A DNA stretch of 64,000 nt from an uncultured Pelagibacteraceae bacterium (GCA_902520685.1 CABYPE010000003.1:1-64000), one strand, 5' to 3'; shown: positions 51,970 to 61,947, counted from the stretch's first letter. A program made the numbers and translations. The notes: generated from the sequence alone by a model not told the origin.

Positions 51970-52053
51970 GGAGGCTAGAGGTGGATGCTGCTTGAACCCG
52001 ACCAGATCTTAACGGAAGCAGTCGTAAAGACAGTTATTCAGGTTCTAGTCTCC
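51970..52053 (+). ncRNA. ffs: Bacterial 4.5S-type SRP RNA
   Basis: Terminal stem GGAGGCTAG/CTAGTCTCC and apical CCGACCAGATCTTAACGGAAGCAGTCG matching the conserved SRP M-domain-binding helix 8; located just upstream of dnaX. Confidence 0.85.
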
Positions 52054-52065
52054 TAAAATAATAAA

Positions 52066-53724
52066 ATGAATAAAAATACAAAAGTTTTAGCTCTAAAATA
52101 TAGACCCCAGACATTTGACGACCTCATTGGTCAAGAAGTTGTAGCAGAGACTATTAAAAATTCTATAAAGGCTGATAAAGTACCAAATGCCTATCTTTTT
52201 ACCGGCATTAGAGGAATAGGAAAAACTACAATTGCAAGAATTGTTGCAAAGTCCTTAAACTGTCTGAACGGTATAGAAAAATTATGTAAAGAAAGTTTAT
52301 GTGAAAACTGTGAAGCAATTTCTAGTTCTAGACATATTGATGTTCTTGAAATGGATGCAGCAAGCAAAACAGGTGTGGACGATGTTAGAGATTTAATTGA
52401 ATTTTCAAGATACGGACCTACTTCATCTAAATACAAAATTTTTATCATAGATGAAGTTCATATGTTGAGCAAGCAAGCTTTCAATGCGCTGTTAAAAACA
52501 TTAGAGGAGCCACCTGAATATCTCAAGTTTATATTTGCTACAACAGAAATTAAAAAAATACCAATTACCGTAGTATCTAGATGTCAAAGATTTGATCTCT
52601 CTAGAATAAAATCTACTGAATTATTAAATTTTATAAAAAAAATAAAAGATAAAGAAAATGGTAAAGTTACTAATGAAGCTTTAAAGCTTATTGTGAAAAT
52701 ATCTGAAGGATCTGTTAGAGATGCTTTATCTCTACTTGATAGAGCTCTTCTTAGTCTTGAAAGTGAAAAAGAATTAGACTTAAATGCTGCTCAAAAAATA
52801 TTTGGTTATTTTGATAAATCTCAATTAATAGATATGTTTAATTTAATTTTAAAAGGTGATGAAAATAAAGTTATTGAAATTTACAGAAATATTTATGACC
52901 AAGGAGTTGAACCAAAAATATTTATCAATGACTTTCTAGAAATTTTATACTACTTCAAAAATATTAATTCACTTACACTTGAGGGAACTAATTTTTCATT
53001 GAATGATGAGGAGTATAACAATATTAAAGAAATATCAAATAATGTAGATAATAATGTATTTACCTTATTTTGGCAGTTTACAATTCAAACACTTGGAGAA
53101 TTAGATATTGTTTCTAATCAGCATTTATCAGTTGAAATGTTTTTATTGAGATTAATTCATCTTAAAAGTTTTAAGCCTAAAAGAGAAACTTCTCTAAGTG
53201 GTGATGATTTAATTGACAAAAAAGATAGAGATCAAACTAACGTTCCTTCACAAAGAATTAATAAAGAAACCATCAATCAGATTAAAAATATTTCACAAGA
53301 AAAAAAAATAAAATTAGAATCACAAGTTGAAACAAAAACCACTAACGATTTTAGCATTAAATCATTTAGCGAACTAATTAAATTATGTTTAGAAAAAAAA
53401 GAAATGAAATTAAAATATGAACTTGAAAAAAATGTAAATTTAGTAAAATTTGAAAATGGTAGAATGGAAATTTCCTTCAATGATAATTTAGATAAAGATT
53501 TTGTTAAAAACCTATCAACGAAATTGTTAGAATGGACTAGACACAGATGGATTATAAGCTTTAGTAAAAATCAAGGAGAAATTTCTATAAGAGACAAGGA
53601 AAAAAATGAACAAAATGATTTAATTGAAAATACCAAAAAATCTGATTTGTATCAAAGTGTATTAGAGTATTTTCCAGATGCAGAATTAATCGATGTTAAA
53701 TCTTCAAAAAAGGATAATGATTAA
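52066..53724 (+). CDS. dnaX: DNA polymerase III subunit gamma/tau
   Basis: LALKYRPQTFDDLIGQE; GIRGIGKTTIARI; DEVHMLSKQAFNALLKTLEEPP. Confidence 0.95.
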   Translation: MNKNTKVLALKYRPQTFDDLIGQEVVAETIKNSIKADKVPNAYLFTGIRGIGKTTIARIVAKSLNCLNGIEKLCKESLCENCEAISSSRHIDVLEMDAASKTGVDDVRDLIEFSRYGPTSSKYKIFIIDEVHMLSKQAFNALLKTLEEPPEYLKFIFATTEIKKIPITVVSRCQRFDLSRIKSTELLNFIKKIKDKENGKVTNEALKLIVKISEGSVRDALSLLDRALLSLESEKELDLNAAQKIFGYFDKSQLIDMFNLILKGDENKVIEIYRNIYDQGVEPKIFINDFLEILYYFKNINSLTLEGTNFSLNDEEYNNIKEISNNVDNNVFTLFWQFTIQTLGELDIVSNQHLSVEMFLLRLIHLKSFKPKRETSLSGDDLIDKKDRDQTNVPSQRINKETINQIKNISQEKKIKLESQVETKTTNDFSIKSFSELIKLCLEKKEMKLKYELEKNVNLVKFENGRMEISFNDNLDKDFVKNLSTKLLEWTRHRWIISFSKNQGEISIRDKEKNEQNDLIENTKKSDLYQSVLEYFPDAELIDVKSSKKDND

Positions 53725-54041
53725 TGACAGATTTTTCAAAGATACTAGATAAGGCAAGAGAATTAGAGAATAAAATGAGAGAAAGCCAAGAAAAAATTAA
53801 AAATATTCAAGTTCAAGGTACATCAGGCTCTAATTCTGTAACAGTAACATTAGATGGAGAAGGCGAAATGCAAAAAATTGAAATATCAAATGAAATTTTA
53901 AAGGAAGAAAAATCGATTGTAGAAGATTTGATAGTTGCAGCACATAATAATGCCAAGGCTCAATTAAAATCGAAAACTACAGAAGAAATTTCCAAAGCAA
54001 CTGGTGGCTTAGGTATTCCTGGTTTTAAATGGCCTCTATAG
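53724..54041 (+). CDS. ybaB: YbaB/EbfC family nucleoid-associated protein
   Basis: 105 aa between dnaX and recR; TVTLDGEGEMQKIEIS; AAHNNAKAQ. Confidence 0.93.
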   Translation: MTDFSKILDKARELENKMRESQEKIKNIQVQGTSGSNSVTVTLDGEGEMQKIEISNEILKEEKSIVEDLIVAAHNNAKAQLKSKTTEEISKATGGLGIPGFKWPL

Positions 54042-54656
54042 TTGATGCAAAATATTACTGAAATAGAAGATTTAATTAAATTAATTTCAAAATTACCTGG
54101 TCTAGGACCAAAATCTGCAAAGCGAATAGTGTTAAAACTTATTAATAACAGAGATGAAATTATTAAACCTATGGCTAATACGTTAGCTCAAGTTTATAAA
54201 AATGTAACTCGTTGTAATTCATGTGGTTCATTAAAATCAGCTAGTGAAGGATGTATTAATTGCGAAAATGTAAAAGAAAAATTTAATAAGATTTGTGTTG
54301 TTGAGGACATAGCTGATCAATGGTCCATTGAAAACTCTAATATTTATAAAGGATATTTTCATATTCTTGGTGGAACCATTGCTTCTGCAGGCCATAGAAA
54401 AGAAGATCTTTTGGTGAATTCTTTAGTTGAAAGAGTGATTAAAGATAATATTGAAGAAGTCATTTTGGCAACAAGTGCTACTGTTGAAGGACAAACTACA
54501 GCATACTATATTCAAGATAGTTTAAAAAAAACTAAAGTTAAAATTACAAAGCTAGCTCAAGGATTACCAGTTGGAGGAGAAATTGAAAGTCTTGATGATG
54601 GCACACTTTTCTCTGCTTTTAAAAACAGATCAAATTTGAATTCTAATTCTGATTAA
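54042..54656 (+). CDS. recR: Recombination protein RecR
   Basis: LISKLPGLGPKSAKRIVL; CNSCGSLKSASEGCINC; YFHILGGTI. Confidence 0.95.
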   Translation: MMQNITEIEDLIKLISKLPGLGPKSAKRIVLKLINNRDEIIKPMANTLAQVYKNVTRCNSCGSLKSASEGCINCENVKEKFNKICVVEDIADQWSIENSNIYKGYFHILGGTIASAGHRKEDLLVNSLVERVIKDNIEEVILATSATVEGQTTAYYIQDSLKKTKVKITKLAQGLPVGGEIESLDDGTLFSAFKNRSNLNSNSD

Positions 54657-56823
54657 TTTTTCTTTTTAATCTATTTAAATGTAAAAGTGGTTCTGTATAA
54701 CCAGAAGGTTGTTCTTTAGCTTTGAAAATTAAATCACATGCAGTCTTAAATGCCCGTGATCTCTCATAATCATCACTCATATTCATGTATCTTTTGTCGT
54801 TTTTATTTTGTTTATCGACAATTTTTGCCATTTCTTTCATTATTTCTAATACTTTTTTTTTCGTAGTTATTTCATGATGAATCCAATTTGCAATATGTTG
54901 AGAAGATATTCGTAGAGTTGCTCTATCTTCCATAAGACCTACATCGTTAATATCAGGAACTTTTGAACAACCAATACCTTGATCTATCCATCGAACTACG
55001 TATCCTAATAAAGTTTGTGCAGAATTTGATATTTCTGAGATAATTTCTTTTTCAGACCAATCAGGTTTATTTGCTATTGGAATACATAAAAGATCATCTA
55101 ATTTTGCCTGAGGACGTTTTTTAATTTTTTGTTGTTCCTCAAATATATTTATTTGATGATAATGTAGTGAATGTAATGATGCTGCTGTTGGAGATGGTAC
55201 CCAAGCACAATTTGCACCTGATTTTAGATGACTTATTTTATCTTCCATCATTTCTTTCATTTTATCTGGCATCGCCCACATACCTTTTCCGATTTGAGCT
55301 TTTCCAGAAAAGCCACATTTTAAACCTACATCGACATTGTTATTTTCATATGCCGTTATCCATTTTGATGATTTCATTTCACCCTTTTTAATCATTGGTC
55401 CAGCCTCCATAGAGGTATGCATTTCATCTCCAGTTCTATCTAAAAATCCTGTATTTATAAAAAAAACTCTATTTTTCAGTGTCCTAATACATTCCTTTAG
55501 GTTTGTTGAAGTTCTTCTCTCCTCGTCCATTATTCCAATTTTACAAGTAAATTTTTTTAAACCTAGTAACTCTTCAACTTTAGAGAAGATTAAATTTGTA
55601 AAAGCTGTTTCCTCTGGACCATGCATTTTAGGTTTAACTATATAAATTGAACCAGATCTAGAATTCCTTTTTTTTCTTAAATCATGTAGTGCAGCTATTG
55701 TTGTAAAAAATGCATCCATAATACCCTCAGGTATTTCAGTTCCGTTTCTGAGAATAATAGATGGATTAGTCATAAGATGACCAACATTTCTTATTAAAAG
55801 CAAACTTCTTCCATGAAGTTTTAAACCTTTACCATCCTTAGAAATATAACTTCTATCAGGATTTAATTTTCTTTCTAAATTTTTTCCATTTTTTTCAAAT
55901 TGTATTTTCAAGTCTCCTTTCATTAAACCTAACCAATTTCTATAACAAATAATCTTGTCTTCAGAGTCTACTGCAGCGACACTATCTTCATTGTCACATA
56001 TTGTTGAAATTGCTGACTCGGCTATTACATCACTTATCCCAGCTATATCGTGTGCAGCACTAAAAGCCTTTGGATTTATTATAATCTCAAAATGAAGTTT
56101 ATTGTTTTTAATAATTATAGCTGTAGGCTTATTAACATCTCCTCGGTGACCTACAAATTTATCTTTATCTTTTAAAAAATATTCGTAGTCATCTTTTAAA
56201 ATAACTAAATTGTTTTTTTCTATTTTTAATCCAGCAATATTTTTCCAACTTGTACCATCTATTGGTATATGTTTATCAAAAAACTCTCTAACATATTTTA
56301 TGACCTCTTGTCCTCTATTAGGGTCATATCTTTCACTTCCACCTTCTTCTGACTCAATTATATTTGTTCCATACAAACTATCGTATAAACTAACCCATCT
56401 TGCATTTGCTGCGTTTAGTGTATATCTTGCGTTCATAATAGGGACTACTAGCTGAGGTCCTGCGACACTTGCGATTTCTTCATCTATATTTTCTGTTTCA
56501 ATTTTAAAGTCTTGTCCTTCTTCTTTTAAATAACCAATTTCAATTAAAAATTTTTTATATTTTGCAATTTCAATTTGTTTTCCTTTATTTTTGATATGCC
56601 AAGCATCAATTTTTTTTTGTAAATTTTCTCTAATCTGTATTAATTTTTTATTTTCAGGTGCAAGCTCGTGAACTATTTTATCAAAACCTGACCAAAATTT
56701 TTCTAAAGAAATCCCTGTGTCCTTAAGTAATTCGTTATTTACAAATGTTAATAAATCTTCAGCAACTTTTAGATTATTAACATTTTTATATGAAATCGGC
56801 ATGATACAATTTCTAAAACTCAT
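54643..56823 (-). CDS. glcB: Malate synthase G (ORF start; alternative start MPISYK at 56802)
   Basis: NAANARWVSLYDSLYGTNII; IYIVKPKMHGPEE; NTGFLDRTGDEMHTSMEAGPM; CAWVPSPTAASLHSLHYH. Confidence 0.95.
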   Translation of the reverse strand: MSFRNCIMPISYKNVNNLKVAEDLLTFVNNELLKDTGISLEKFWSGFDKIVHELAPENKKLIQIRENLQKKIDAWHIKNKGKQIEIAKYKKFLIEIGYLKEEGQDFKIETENIDEEIASVAGPQLVVPIMNARYTLNAANARWVSLYDSLYGTNIIESEEGGSERYDPNRGQEVIKYVREFFDKHIPIDGTSWKNIAGLKIEKNNLVILKDDYEYFLKDKDKFVGHRGDVNKPTAIIIKNNKLHFEIIINPKAFSAAHDIAGISDVIAESAISTICDNEDSVAAVDSEDKIICYRNWLGLMKGDLKIQFEKNGKNLERKLNPDRSYISKDGKGLKLHGRSLLLIRNVGHLMTNPSIILRNGTEIPEGIMDAFFTTIAALHDLRKKRNSRSGSIYIVKPKMHGPEETAFTNLIFSKVEELLGLKKFTCKIGIMDEERRTSTNLKECIRTLKNRVFFINTGFLDRTGDEMHTSMEAGPMIKKGEMKSSKWITAYENNNVDVGLKCGFSGKAQIGKGMWAMPDKMKEMMEDKISHLKSGANCAWVPSPTAASLHSLHYHQINIFEEQQKIKKRPQAKLDDLLCIPIANKPDWSEKEIISEISNSAQTLLGYVVRWIDQGIGCSKVPDINDVGLMEDRATLRISSQHIANWIHHEITTKKKVLEIMKEMAKIVDKQNKNDKRYMNMSDDYERSRAFKTACDLIFKAKEQPSGYTEPLLHLNRLKRKINQN

Positions 56824-56902
56824 CTAAAATTAAGTCAAATAATTAATAGAAGCACTGACATTATGTTGTCACTTTTTATTTTTATGACATAATTAAGCAT
56901 TT

Positions 56903-58003
56903 ATGAAAAACTACCTTAATTTTGAAGCTGATATAAAAAACTTAGAAAGTGAACTTGATAAATTAAAAGACCCTTACAACCAGGGGGGTCTTTCTGAAGT
57001 TGATACTAATAAAATTACCAAAACTCAGAAAGAACTTGATAAAAAATTAAAAGAAATTTACTCCTCGTTAGATCCTTGGCAAACAACAATGGTCGCAAGA
57101 CACGAAGATAGACCAAAATCAAAATTCTTTATTGATAATTTGTTTGAGGATTTTATTTCCTTATCTGGTGACAGGTATTATGGTGAGGATAAATCAGTAC
57201 TTACTGGATTTGCAAAATTTAATGGTCAATCAGTTTTAGTAATAGGACAAGAAAAAGGTGAAAATTTAGAATCTAGAATTGAGAGAAATTTTGGAATGAT
57301 GAGACCAGAGGGATATAGAAAAACAATTCGTTTAATGAAACTTGCGGAGAAATTTAATATCCCAATAATATCTTTTATAGACACACCTGGAGCATACCCT
57401 GGGGTTGGTGCTGAGGAGAGAGGTCAAGCTGAAGCAATTGCAAAATCTATTGAATGTTGCATGAAATTAAAAGTTCCAACACTGGCGATAATAATTGGAG
57501 AAGGGGGTTCTGGAGGCGCTATAGCATTGGCTTCATCTAGCAAAGTCATTATGTTAGAAAATGCAATTTATTCAGTTATATCTCCTGAAGGCTGTGCAAC
57601 TATTTTATGGAGGGATCCAAAAAAAATGCTTGATGCAGCAAAAGCAATGAAGTTGTCAGCTCAAGATTTACTTGAATTAAAAGTTATTGATGAAATAATT
57701 CCTGAACCATTGGGTGGGGCTCATCGTGATAGAAACTTAATTTTAAGTAATGTAAGAGAAACTATTTTTAAAAATCTAAATCTATTTAAAGAAATGACCT
57801 CTGAAGAAATTTTAGACCAAAGAAAAAATAAATTTTTAAAAATTGGGAGAGATAAAGGTTTTATTAGTAATCTCGAAAATTTAAGCTCATTAGATAGTAA
57901 AAAAAATAACTTAGACCATTTCTACAACAAGAATAAAAAAAATATATTCTTTACAGTTGCTTTTTTATTATTAGTAATTTTCTTAGGAATGGTTTTATTA
58001 TAA
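56903..58003 (+). CDS. accA: Acetyl-CoA carboxylase carboxyltransferase subunit alpha with C-terminal TM extension
   Basis: MMRPEGYRKTIRLMKLAEKFNIPIISFIDTPGAYPGVGAEERGQAEAIA; C-terminal NIFFTVAFLLLVIFLGMVLL. Confidence 0.95.
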   Translation: MKNYLNFEADIKNLESELDKLKDPYNQGGLSEVDTNKITKTQKELDKKLKEIYSSLDPWQTTMVARHEDRPKSKFFIDNLFEDFISLSGDRYYGEDKSVLTGFAKFNGQSVLVIGQEKGENLESRIERNFGMMRPEGYRKTIRLMKLAEKFNIPIISFIDTPGAYPGVGAEERGQAEAIAKSIECCMKLKVPTLAIIIGEGGSGGAIALASSSKVIMLENAIYSVISPEGCATILWRDPKKMLDAAKAMKLSAQDLLELKVIDEIIPEPLGGAHRDRNLILSNVRETIFKNLNLFKEMTSEEILDQRKNKFLKIGRDKGFISNLENLSSLDSKKNNLDHFYNKNKKNIFFTVAFLLLVIFLGMVLL

Positions 58004-60544
58004 TGCCCCACAACATTTTTTGAATTTTTTACCAGATCCACAAAAACAAGGTTCATTTCTACTCATTTTTTTTCCTATATATTTAGGATCAATTTTTGCA
58101 GGCTTAGTATTTTGCTCAGTTTCTTTTGGGGACTCAACAACTTTCAAATTCATTAAAATAGTTACATAATCAATTTTTAATTTTTCTAAAAGAGCCGAAA
58201 ATAAATCAAATGCTTCTTTTTTATACTCAACTAGTGGATCTCTTTGTCCGTAAGATCTTAGCCCAACAACTTGTCTTAATTGTTCTAAATATTGTATATG
58301 AGATTTCCAATTAAGATCAATTGATTGAAGTAAGATCCTTTTTTCTATTTCTTTAGATTGATTTTCACCTAACATTTTAGTTCTTTCACTTCTATTGATA
58401 TTAAAGTGATCGAATATTTTTTTTTTAAAATCATTATCTTTCAGTGAAATAAGTTCTAAAAACTCTTTTTCTTCTATGCTTTTTCCCATTAATGACTTTA
58501 ATCTATTATTAAATTCATTACTTTTAGGGTTAGCAATTTTTTGTATTTTTAATTTTATTAAATCATTTACAATTTCAGTTAGGAAATTTTCAGAATAAGA
58601 AAATATTTGATCACTGTTTATTGCATCATTTCTTTGCGAAAATATTACATGCCTTTGATCATTTAGAACATTATCAAATTTTATAAGTGTTTTTCTAATA
58701 TCAAAATTTCTAGTCTCAACCTTTTGCTGCGCTCTTTCTAAAGCTTTATTGATCCATGGATGATCGATACTTTCCCCATCTTTTAAACCAAGCTTTTGAA
58801 GAATATTGTTCATAGAATCTGAACCAAATATTCTCATTAAATCATCTTCAAGACTTACATAGAAAATCGAATTACCTTCATCGCCCTGCCTACCAGATCT
58901 TCCCCTTGCTTGATTATCAACTCTTCTCGATTCCATTCTTTCAGTTCCAATCACAAATAACCCACCTAATAATTTAATTTTGTCTTTCTGTTTTTTTAAT
59001 TGATCCTCTGTTATAGATCCTTTTTTTCCTCCTAATTGAATATCAACACCACGACCTGATATACTTGTTGTTATAATAACCGAACCCTCTTTACCTGCAT
59101 TTGCTATAATTTCTGCTTCGTTCTCATGGTTTTTAGCATTAAGAACAACATGTTTTATATTTTCTTTATCTAACAGTTTTGAATAAATCTCAGATTTATT
59201 TATGCTTGAGGTAAAAATTAATAATGGTTGACCAGTTTCGTGACATTCTTTTATTTTTTTAATTATTGCAAAATTTTTTTCTTTTTCTGTTCGAAAAATT
59301 TGATCATTATAATCTGTTCTTATCATTGGATTATTTGTTGGAACTACAACCACTGGTAAATTATAAATTTCATAAAATTCTTCAGCCTCAGTGGCAGCTG
59401 TACCAGTACAACCTGATATCTTATTATAAAGTTTGAAATAATTTTGATAAGTAATAGATGCTAAAGTATGATTTTCAGCCTGAATTTCAATTTTCTCTTT
59501 GGCTTCTAGAGCTTGATGAAGTCCGTCTCCAAACCTTCTACCTTCGAGAATTCTGCCCGTAAGTTCATCAATAATTTTTAAACTATTATCTCTTACTATA
59601 TAGTCTTTTCCTTTCTCAAATAAATGATTAGCCCTTAGTCCTTGGTTAACATGGTGAACTAAAGCTAAATTTTCTGGATCATAAAAATTATCATTTTTTA
59701 AAATTCCAGCATTCGAAAAAATTTTCTCTACATTATTAATTCCATTATTAGTTAGAAGTATATTCTTATCTTTTTCATCAATTTCATAATCTTCTTTGTT
59801 TAATTGTTTTATCAATTTATCAATCGCTAAATATTTACTTGTTTTATCTTCAGCAGCTCCTGAAATTACCAGAGGTGTTCTTGCTTCATCAATTAAACAA
59901 GAGTCTATTTCATCTACAATTGAATAATGATGATCTCTTTGAACTTTTTCATCTTGTGAATATTTCATATTATCTCTTAAATAATCAAAACCTAGTTCAC
60001 TGTTCGTGGCATATGTTATGTCACAATTATAATTTTCTTTTCTTTCAAAATCATTTTGATTATTATTGATAAACCCTGATGTTAAACCCAAAAAATTATA
60101 AATTTGACCCATTTCTTGTGAATCTCTTTTTGCCAAATAATCATTAACTGTAACTACATGAACACCTTTTTCCTCCAAAGCATTTAGATATGCTGATAAA
60201 GCAATTGTTAAGGTCTTTCCTTCACCAGTTCTCATTTCTGCAATTTTATTTTCGTGGAGAACAACACCACCAATTAACTGTACATCAAAGTGTCTCTCAT
60301 TTCTTGATCTTTTAGAAGCTTCTCTAACTAACGCAAAAGCCTCAGGTAAAATTTGATCTAAAGACTCTCCATTTTTAATTCTAATTTTTAAGTCATTTGT
60401 TTTATTTGGGAAATCTATATTATCTAAATTTTTAAAATTTTCTTCTAACGCGTTAATATTTCCCACAATTTTAGCAATTCTATCTAATTCTTTCTGATTA
60501 CCAGTTTTGATAAATTTAGAGAAAAAGCTTAAAGGATTTAACAT
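57998..60544 (-). CDS. secA: Preprotein translocase ATPase SecA
   Basis: EMRTGEGKTLTIALSAYLNAL; DEIDSCLIDEARTPLVISG; C-terminal zinc motif CFCGSGKKFKKCCG. Confidence 0.96.
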   Translation of the reverse strand: MLNPLSFFSKFIKTGNQKELDRIAKIVGNINALEENFKNLDNIDFPNKTNDLKIRIKNGESLDQILPEAFALVREASKRSRNERHFDVQLIGGVVLHENKIAEMRTGEGKTLTIALSAYLNALEEKGVHVVTVNDYLAKRDSQEMGQIYNFLGLTSGFINNNQNDFERKENYNCDITYATNSELGFDYLRDNMKYSQDEKVQRDHHYSIVDEIDSCLIDEARTPLVISGAAEDKTSKYLAIDKLIKQLNKEDYEIDEKDKNILLTNNGINNVEKIFSNAGILKNDNFYDPENLALVHHVNQGLRANHLFEKGKDYIVRDNSLKIIDELTGRILEGRRFGDGLHQALEAKEKIEIQAENHTLASITYQNYFKLYNKISGCTGTAATEAEEFYEIYNLPVVVVPTNNPMIRTDYNDQIFRTEKEKNFAIIKKIKECHETGQPLLIFTSSINKSEIYSKLLDKENIKHVVLNAKNHENEAEIIANAGKEGSVIITTSISGRGVDIQLGGKKGSITEDQLKKQKDKIKLLGGLFVIGTERMESRRVDNQARGRSGRQGDEGNSIFYVSLEDDLMRIFGSDSMNNILQKLGLKDGESIDHPWINKALERAQQKVETRNFDIRKTLIKFDNVLNDQRHVIFSQRNDAINSDQIFSYSENFLTEIVNDLIKLKIQKIANPKSNEFNNRLKSLMGKSIEEKEFLELISLKDNDFKKKIFDHFNINRSERTKMLGENQSKEIEKRILLQSIDLNWKSHIQYLEQLRQVVGLRSYGQRDPLVEYKKEAFDLFSALLEKLKIDYVTILMNLKVVESPKETEQNTKPAKIDPKYIGKKMSRNEPCFCGSGKKFKKCCGAL

Positions 60545-60606
60545 TGGTTTTGATATATAATTAATTATAAGGTTAATATAACTATTAAATAACTATTTTA
60601 AATAGC

Positions 60607-61908
60607 ATGGGAATCAATATATCCAATTTTTTAAATTCTAAATCAAAAAATCGTAAAATGATAGATTTTCAGGATTTAGATCATTTAGATGGCCTATCTA
60701 TTTCCTCGGTAAGTGCAAATCTTTATGAAACAAAAAGGGATGATTTAGTTATGTTTTATTTCAGAGAAGGAGCGAATTTTGCCTCTGTTTATACTAAATC
60801 TAAAATTTTATCCGAAAATATTAAGTGGAATTTAAATCAAAAAGCAAAAAAAATATTTTCTTTAGTAGTTAATACCAGAAATGCCAATGCTTTTACTGGT
60901 GAACAAGGTTACAAAAGTATGCAAAATATTGCTGAAGTTGTATCAGAAGAATTAACAAATAAGCAAAAAAAGGATGAAGAGGAGCCTAAAATTATAAAAA
61001 CAAAAAATATTTTATTTGGTTGCACTGGAACAATAGGAGAAATTTTTCCATTAAAAAAAATAATTTTTAAAATCCCAGACCTTATAGAAAATATAAAATA
61101 CACACAAAATAAACTTATTTGGATCAAGGCTGCATCGGGGATAATGACAACAGACACTCAGCCCAAAATGGCTATGGAAGAATGTTATATAGGAAAAACT
61201 TTGGTTAAAATCTATGGAATTGCAAAGGGATCAGGTATGATACATCCAAATTTAGCAACCACACTTGGGTACATTTTCACGGATGCAGATCTTTCAAATG
61301 ATATTCTTAAAAAACTTTTGACTAAAAATATAGACTCAACATTTAATGCTATAACTTGTGACGGAGACACCAGTACAAATGATATGGTTTCAATTTTTTC
61401 TACTGGTCATGCAAAACACATAAAAGTTAATAGTGTAAATGAAAAAAATCTAAAAGATTTTAATCAATCTCTTAATAAAGTATTATTAAACTTAGCCAAA
61501 AGAGTAGTAGCTGATGGAGAGGGGGCATCAAAGTTCATTACTATAAATATCTATGATGCAAAAACGGATGATGATGCAAAAAAAATTGCTTTTTCAATAG
61601 GAAATTCTCCGTTAGTAAAAACAGCAATCGCAGGAGAGGATCCTAATTGGGGAAGAATAATAATGGCAATTGGTAAATCACAGGCACCAATCAACCTTAA
61701 TAAGATGGCTATTAAATTTGGAAAAATAAATGTTGTTCAAGATGGGAAGATACATCAATCTTATAGCGAAGACGAAACAGCAGAATATATGAAAAATTCT
61801 GATATTGAAATTAATGTAAAAATTGGAACTGGTAATAAAAGTTTTACAGCTTACACTATGGATTTAACTAAAAAATATATAGAAATAAATGCCGACTATA
61901 GAAGTTGA
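60607..61908 (+). CDS. argJ: Bifunctional ornithine acetyltransferase/N-acetylglutamate synthase
   Basis: NTRNANAFTGEQGY; KGSGMIHPNLATTLGYIFTDA; AGEDPNWGRIIMAIG. Confidence 0.93.
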   Translation: MGINISNFLNSKSKNRKMIDFQDLDHLDGLSISSVSANLYETKRDDLVMFYFREGANFASVYTKSKILSENIKWNLNQKAKKIFSLVVNTRNANAFTGEQGYKSMQNIAEVVSEELTNKQKKDEEEPKIIKTKNILFGCTGTIGEIFPLKKIIFKIPDLIENIKYTQNKLIWIKAASGIMTTDTQPKMAMEECYIGKTLVKIYGIAKGSGMIHPNLATTLGYIFTDADLSNDILKKLLTKNIDSTFNAITCDGDTSTNDMVSIFSTGHAKHIKVNSVNEKNLKDFNQSLNKVLLNLAKRVVADGEGASKFITINIYDAKTDDDAKKIAFSIGNSPLVKTAIAGEDPNWGRIIMAIGKSQAPINLNKMAIKFGKINVVQDGKIHQSYSEDETAEYMKNSDIEINVKIGTGNKSFTAYTMDLTKKYIEINADYRS

Positions 61909-61947
61909 TAGTATTGATTTTTTTAATAGAATTACCAAATAAGTAAT

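Noticed and set aside
55167-56455. Three plus-strand ORFs antisense to glcB
   Set aside because: glcB is unmistakable; shadow ORFs lack motifs.
56824-56902. Transcription terminator at the TGACA/TGTCA dyad
   Set aside because: The arm is only 5 bp and it lies between divergent starts, where an operator is more plausible; the T-rich stretch is expected from base composition.
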